A DNA stretch of 64,000 nucleotides. Source: Strigops habroptila. Lineage: Eukaryota; Chordata; Aves; Psittaciformes; Psittacidae. The translations under genes were made by a program, and so were the position numbers. The stretch lies in assembly GCF_004027225.2 (NCBI RefSeq), contig NC_044302.2, positions 42,344,510-42,408,509 of the forward strand. The letters are read 5' to 3'. Positions 62,000 to 64,000 of the stretch are shown here, one piece after another. Position 1 is the first letter of the stretch. Every line of letters starts with the position of its first letter. The notes under the pieces were generated by a model, which worked only from the letters and a program-made list of their open reading frames with translations, did no database searches and was not told where the DNA came from.

Positions 62000-63700
62000 G
62001 TTGTTGGCTCCGGCCACCATGCCGAAGTGGTGTGACCTTACAGCGCTGAAAGGAGTCGTGCCCCGTAGTCCTCCCCTCCCCACCCCACCCCCCCAAAATA
62101 AGGTCTCTCTCTTTCACGAAATTAGATTTGCTGCCAACCCGTCACCGCTGCCCTCAGAAAACATCCCCAGCGCCTCTCCGTCCCCGTCCTCGCTGCTCAC
62201 CCGGCACAAGCCCGGCTTCTGCCGTGCCGAAAAAACACATTTTGATTTCCTTTGCAGGCTGGTACTAACTTTCGGCAGCAGCCAGCAGAGTGTGCTGTGA
62301 ACGCTGCGAAAAGGGCACCCTACTTCTGGGAATTTTTTTTTTTTAATATAAATATATATATATATATTTAAACGCGGATGAAGACATCTTAAGTGGTTCA
62401 AATATCTGCATGAGCAGTTGGTAGTTCCTCCTGTCAATTACAATACTGGTCTCGTCACAGATCACAGAACCTCCTCCTTAAAAATTAATAGCCGAGTCAT
62501 ACTAAACTGCCCGCTTCCAGCAAGATTGCTTTTCAGTGTTTGTGCAAAGTTGGACACTCGCCACAGTGAACGTGTCCGGACACCTTTCACGGTCACAGAG
62601 AAGGGTCTGCAGCACGAGGTGTTTCATAGATGAAAATTCAAATTGTAATCCTGGCCTACCGGAAGCAGCTTACGAAACGGAGCAGTATGAGCACACATTT
62701 CTGCAGCCTCATTACGCTCTCCTTTGGACTTAACCGACGGTAGAGTTACAGAGAGATTAATAAATGCCTTAGAAGTAAGTAAAATAAGAGTAGTTTTTAA
62801 GCAAAATGTTTGCTACGTGGCTTGGAAAATTTCTGCTTGAAAAGTAAACACAACTTATCTGCGAATTCCTGATTTTATTCGAGTGTCCGTCTTTTCTCCC
62901 TGGCTCTCTAAGAGTGGAAATTTCGGGAATAATGAACTTTTGAGTTGTGCTTGGGGGTTAACAAATAGTTCATTCACAAACCAAAAACTGAAACTGCGTT
63001 AAATTGAAGTCAAGCTTGGGACACTCTGCAAGGGGTTTAAGTGCAGAAGGTCATTATTAATTACGCAAACAAACTGAAAATTAGAAGGAAATCAGAAGAC
63101 ATAAACGAAAGCAAATTCAGAGGCAAGACACTCGAACAAAACTGGCGGTGGGCCGCAGCTATCTGTGCAGTGCAGATAGTGCTTTATTCAGTGAAACGGT
63201 TTTAGAAACGTATGCTAAAGGGCCTCTTTTTTTTTTTTTTTTTTTTGGCTTTTTGTCAGGGTCAGTATGACTGGGCAATCACAGCAGAATATTCTCCCCA
63301 TCTCTGCTTCAACCAGGATGAATCAAATACAGCGCTTCTAATTTTCAGTGGTCATGAGAAGGTGATAAAATAATAGTTATGCATTAGCGAGGGGTCACAA
63401 AATATCTCGTATGCACTCCTCTGGTCATGGAATAATACCCGTATTTAATACTAAACACACATCGCTCAGTGGGTGCACGTGATTTAATAATCATAATGGT
63501 ATCTCTGTTTTCCATAGGTTTTCAGGTGCTGTATGCCAAGTAATACTCGATATTACTTGGCTGCTGGTAGCCATGTATTAAAAAGTAGCTTTCATTAATT
63601 GGCAAGTGAAGACGTGCATTATTTCATAGCCACAATGAACAGCATCAGTTTGAGTAGTTGAGTGCAGGAAGGCAGCTTAGCAGTGCTTGGCAACTCATCC
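62000..63700. other. Intergenic flank upstream of XPA
   Basis: No coding exon, RNA gene or domain recognised. Holds an AT dinucleotide tract (about 62344-62370) and a run of 20 T (63227-63246). In human the next gene in this direction is FOXE1, which is not in this window. Confidence 0.5.
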
Positions 63701-63714
63701 CTCCCTTGGAGAAA

Positions 63715-64000
63715 ATGGCGAGCAGTAAGACGAGAATGTTTGCTGACTACACAAAACTTTCTCAAGTTAGCAGGGGTGAGGGTCATCCGTAAAGAATGTG
63801 GGTGACTCGGCAGTAAAAACGTAGATTAAATACAGGGTAGATAAATGCAAGATGACGTATATGCGGAAACCTGGACCTAACTTTACAGAAACAACAGCGA
63901 TATCTGAAATGGCTCCTTGCCTCTCAGGAGGGGGACTCTCTGTGGCCCGCAGAAACACTAGCTTGGTGTTTGGAAAAGCAAGGCATGTTTTAAGGAAGGG
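63715..64000 (+). mobile_element. Ancient CR1 LINE, internal ORF2-end fragment
   Basis: Fragments such as TTTGCTGACTACACAAAAC, GTAGATAAATGCAAGATGAC and GGTGACTCGGCAGTAAAAAC resemble the distal reverse-transcriptase/3' coding part of ancient sauropsid CR1 elements as I remember them. Broken by many substitutions and runs off the right edge. No intact reading frame. Older than the CR1 3' ends elsewhere in the window. Confidence 0.6.

Overview
This is vertebrate, almost certainly avian, nuclear DNA: large introns, GT-AG splice sites, CpG-island promoters, and several CR1 LINE 3' ends finishing in the bird-typical ATTCTATG-type repeat. Two solo endogenous-retrovirus LTRs of a type I associate with Neoaves rather than galliforms make a non-galliform bird more likely; this is inference, not a species call. 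The gene order TMOD1 > , < TSTD2, NCBP1 >, < XPA is the order I know from human 9q22.33, so this is a conserved synteny block. In birds it may be Z-linked, which I cannot show from the sequence.

Layout. 1-4533 (+): the last three coding exons of tropomodulin-1 (actin pointed-end capping), with the 3' UTR to about 5990. About 7105-19568 (-): a complete nine-exon TSTD2, a rhodanese-domain protein related to bacterial TrhO/YceA. 19569-19864: a GC-rich head-to-head promoter with three CCGGAAG ETS-type motifs. 19865-50067 (+): complete 23-exon NCBP1, the large subunit of the nuclear cap-binding complex (794 codons assembled), with a 3' UTR to about 52355. 52380-53020: a CpG-rich island between two converging genes. 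53648-60762 (-): complete six-exon XPA, the nucleotide excision repair scaffold (281 codons assembled), starting in a large CpG island (about 59880-61780). 61780-64000: mostly unexplained flank with an octamer/TATA pair and an old CR1 fragment at the right edge.

The genes are housekeeping or structural and do not form a pathway. TSTD2 and NCBP1 probably share a promoter; TMOD1/TSTD2 and NCBP1/XPA converge. All 41 coding exons were assembled by hand: splice sites, reading phases and protein homology agree at every junction. Comparisons with human proteins use remembered sequences and were not run as alignments.

I found no undescribed multi-gene system. The observations most worth a second look are an LTR nested inside a CR1 copy with a clean 5-bp target duplication, loss of the LTR TATA box in a related copy, an eight-residue aspartate run in NCBP1, a lengthened Gly/Glu spacer next to the ERCC1-binding motif of XPA, an orphan CpG island between convergent genes, and the TrhO-like catalytic loop of TSTD2.
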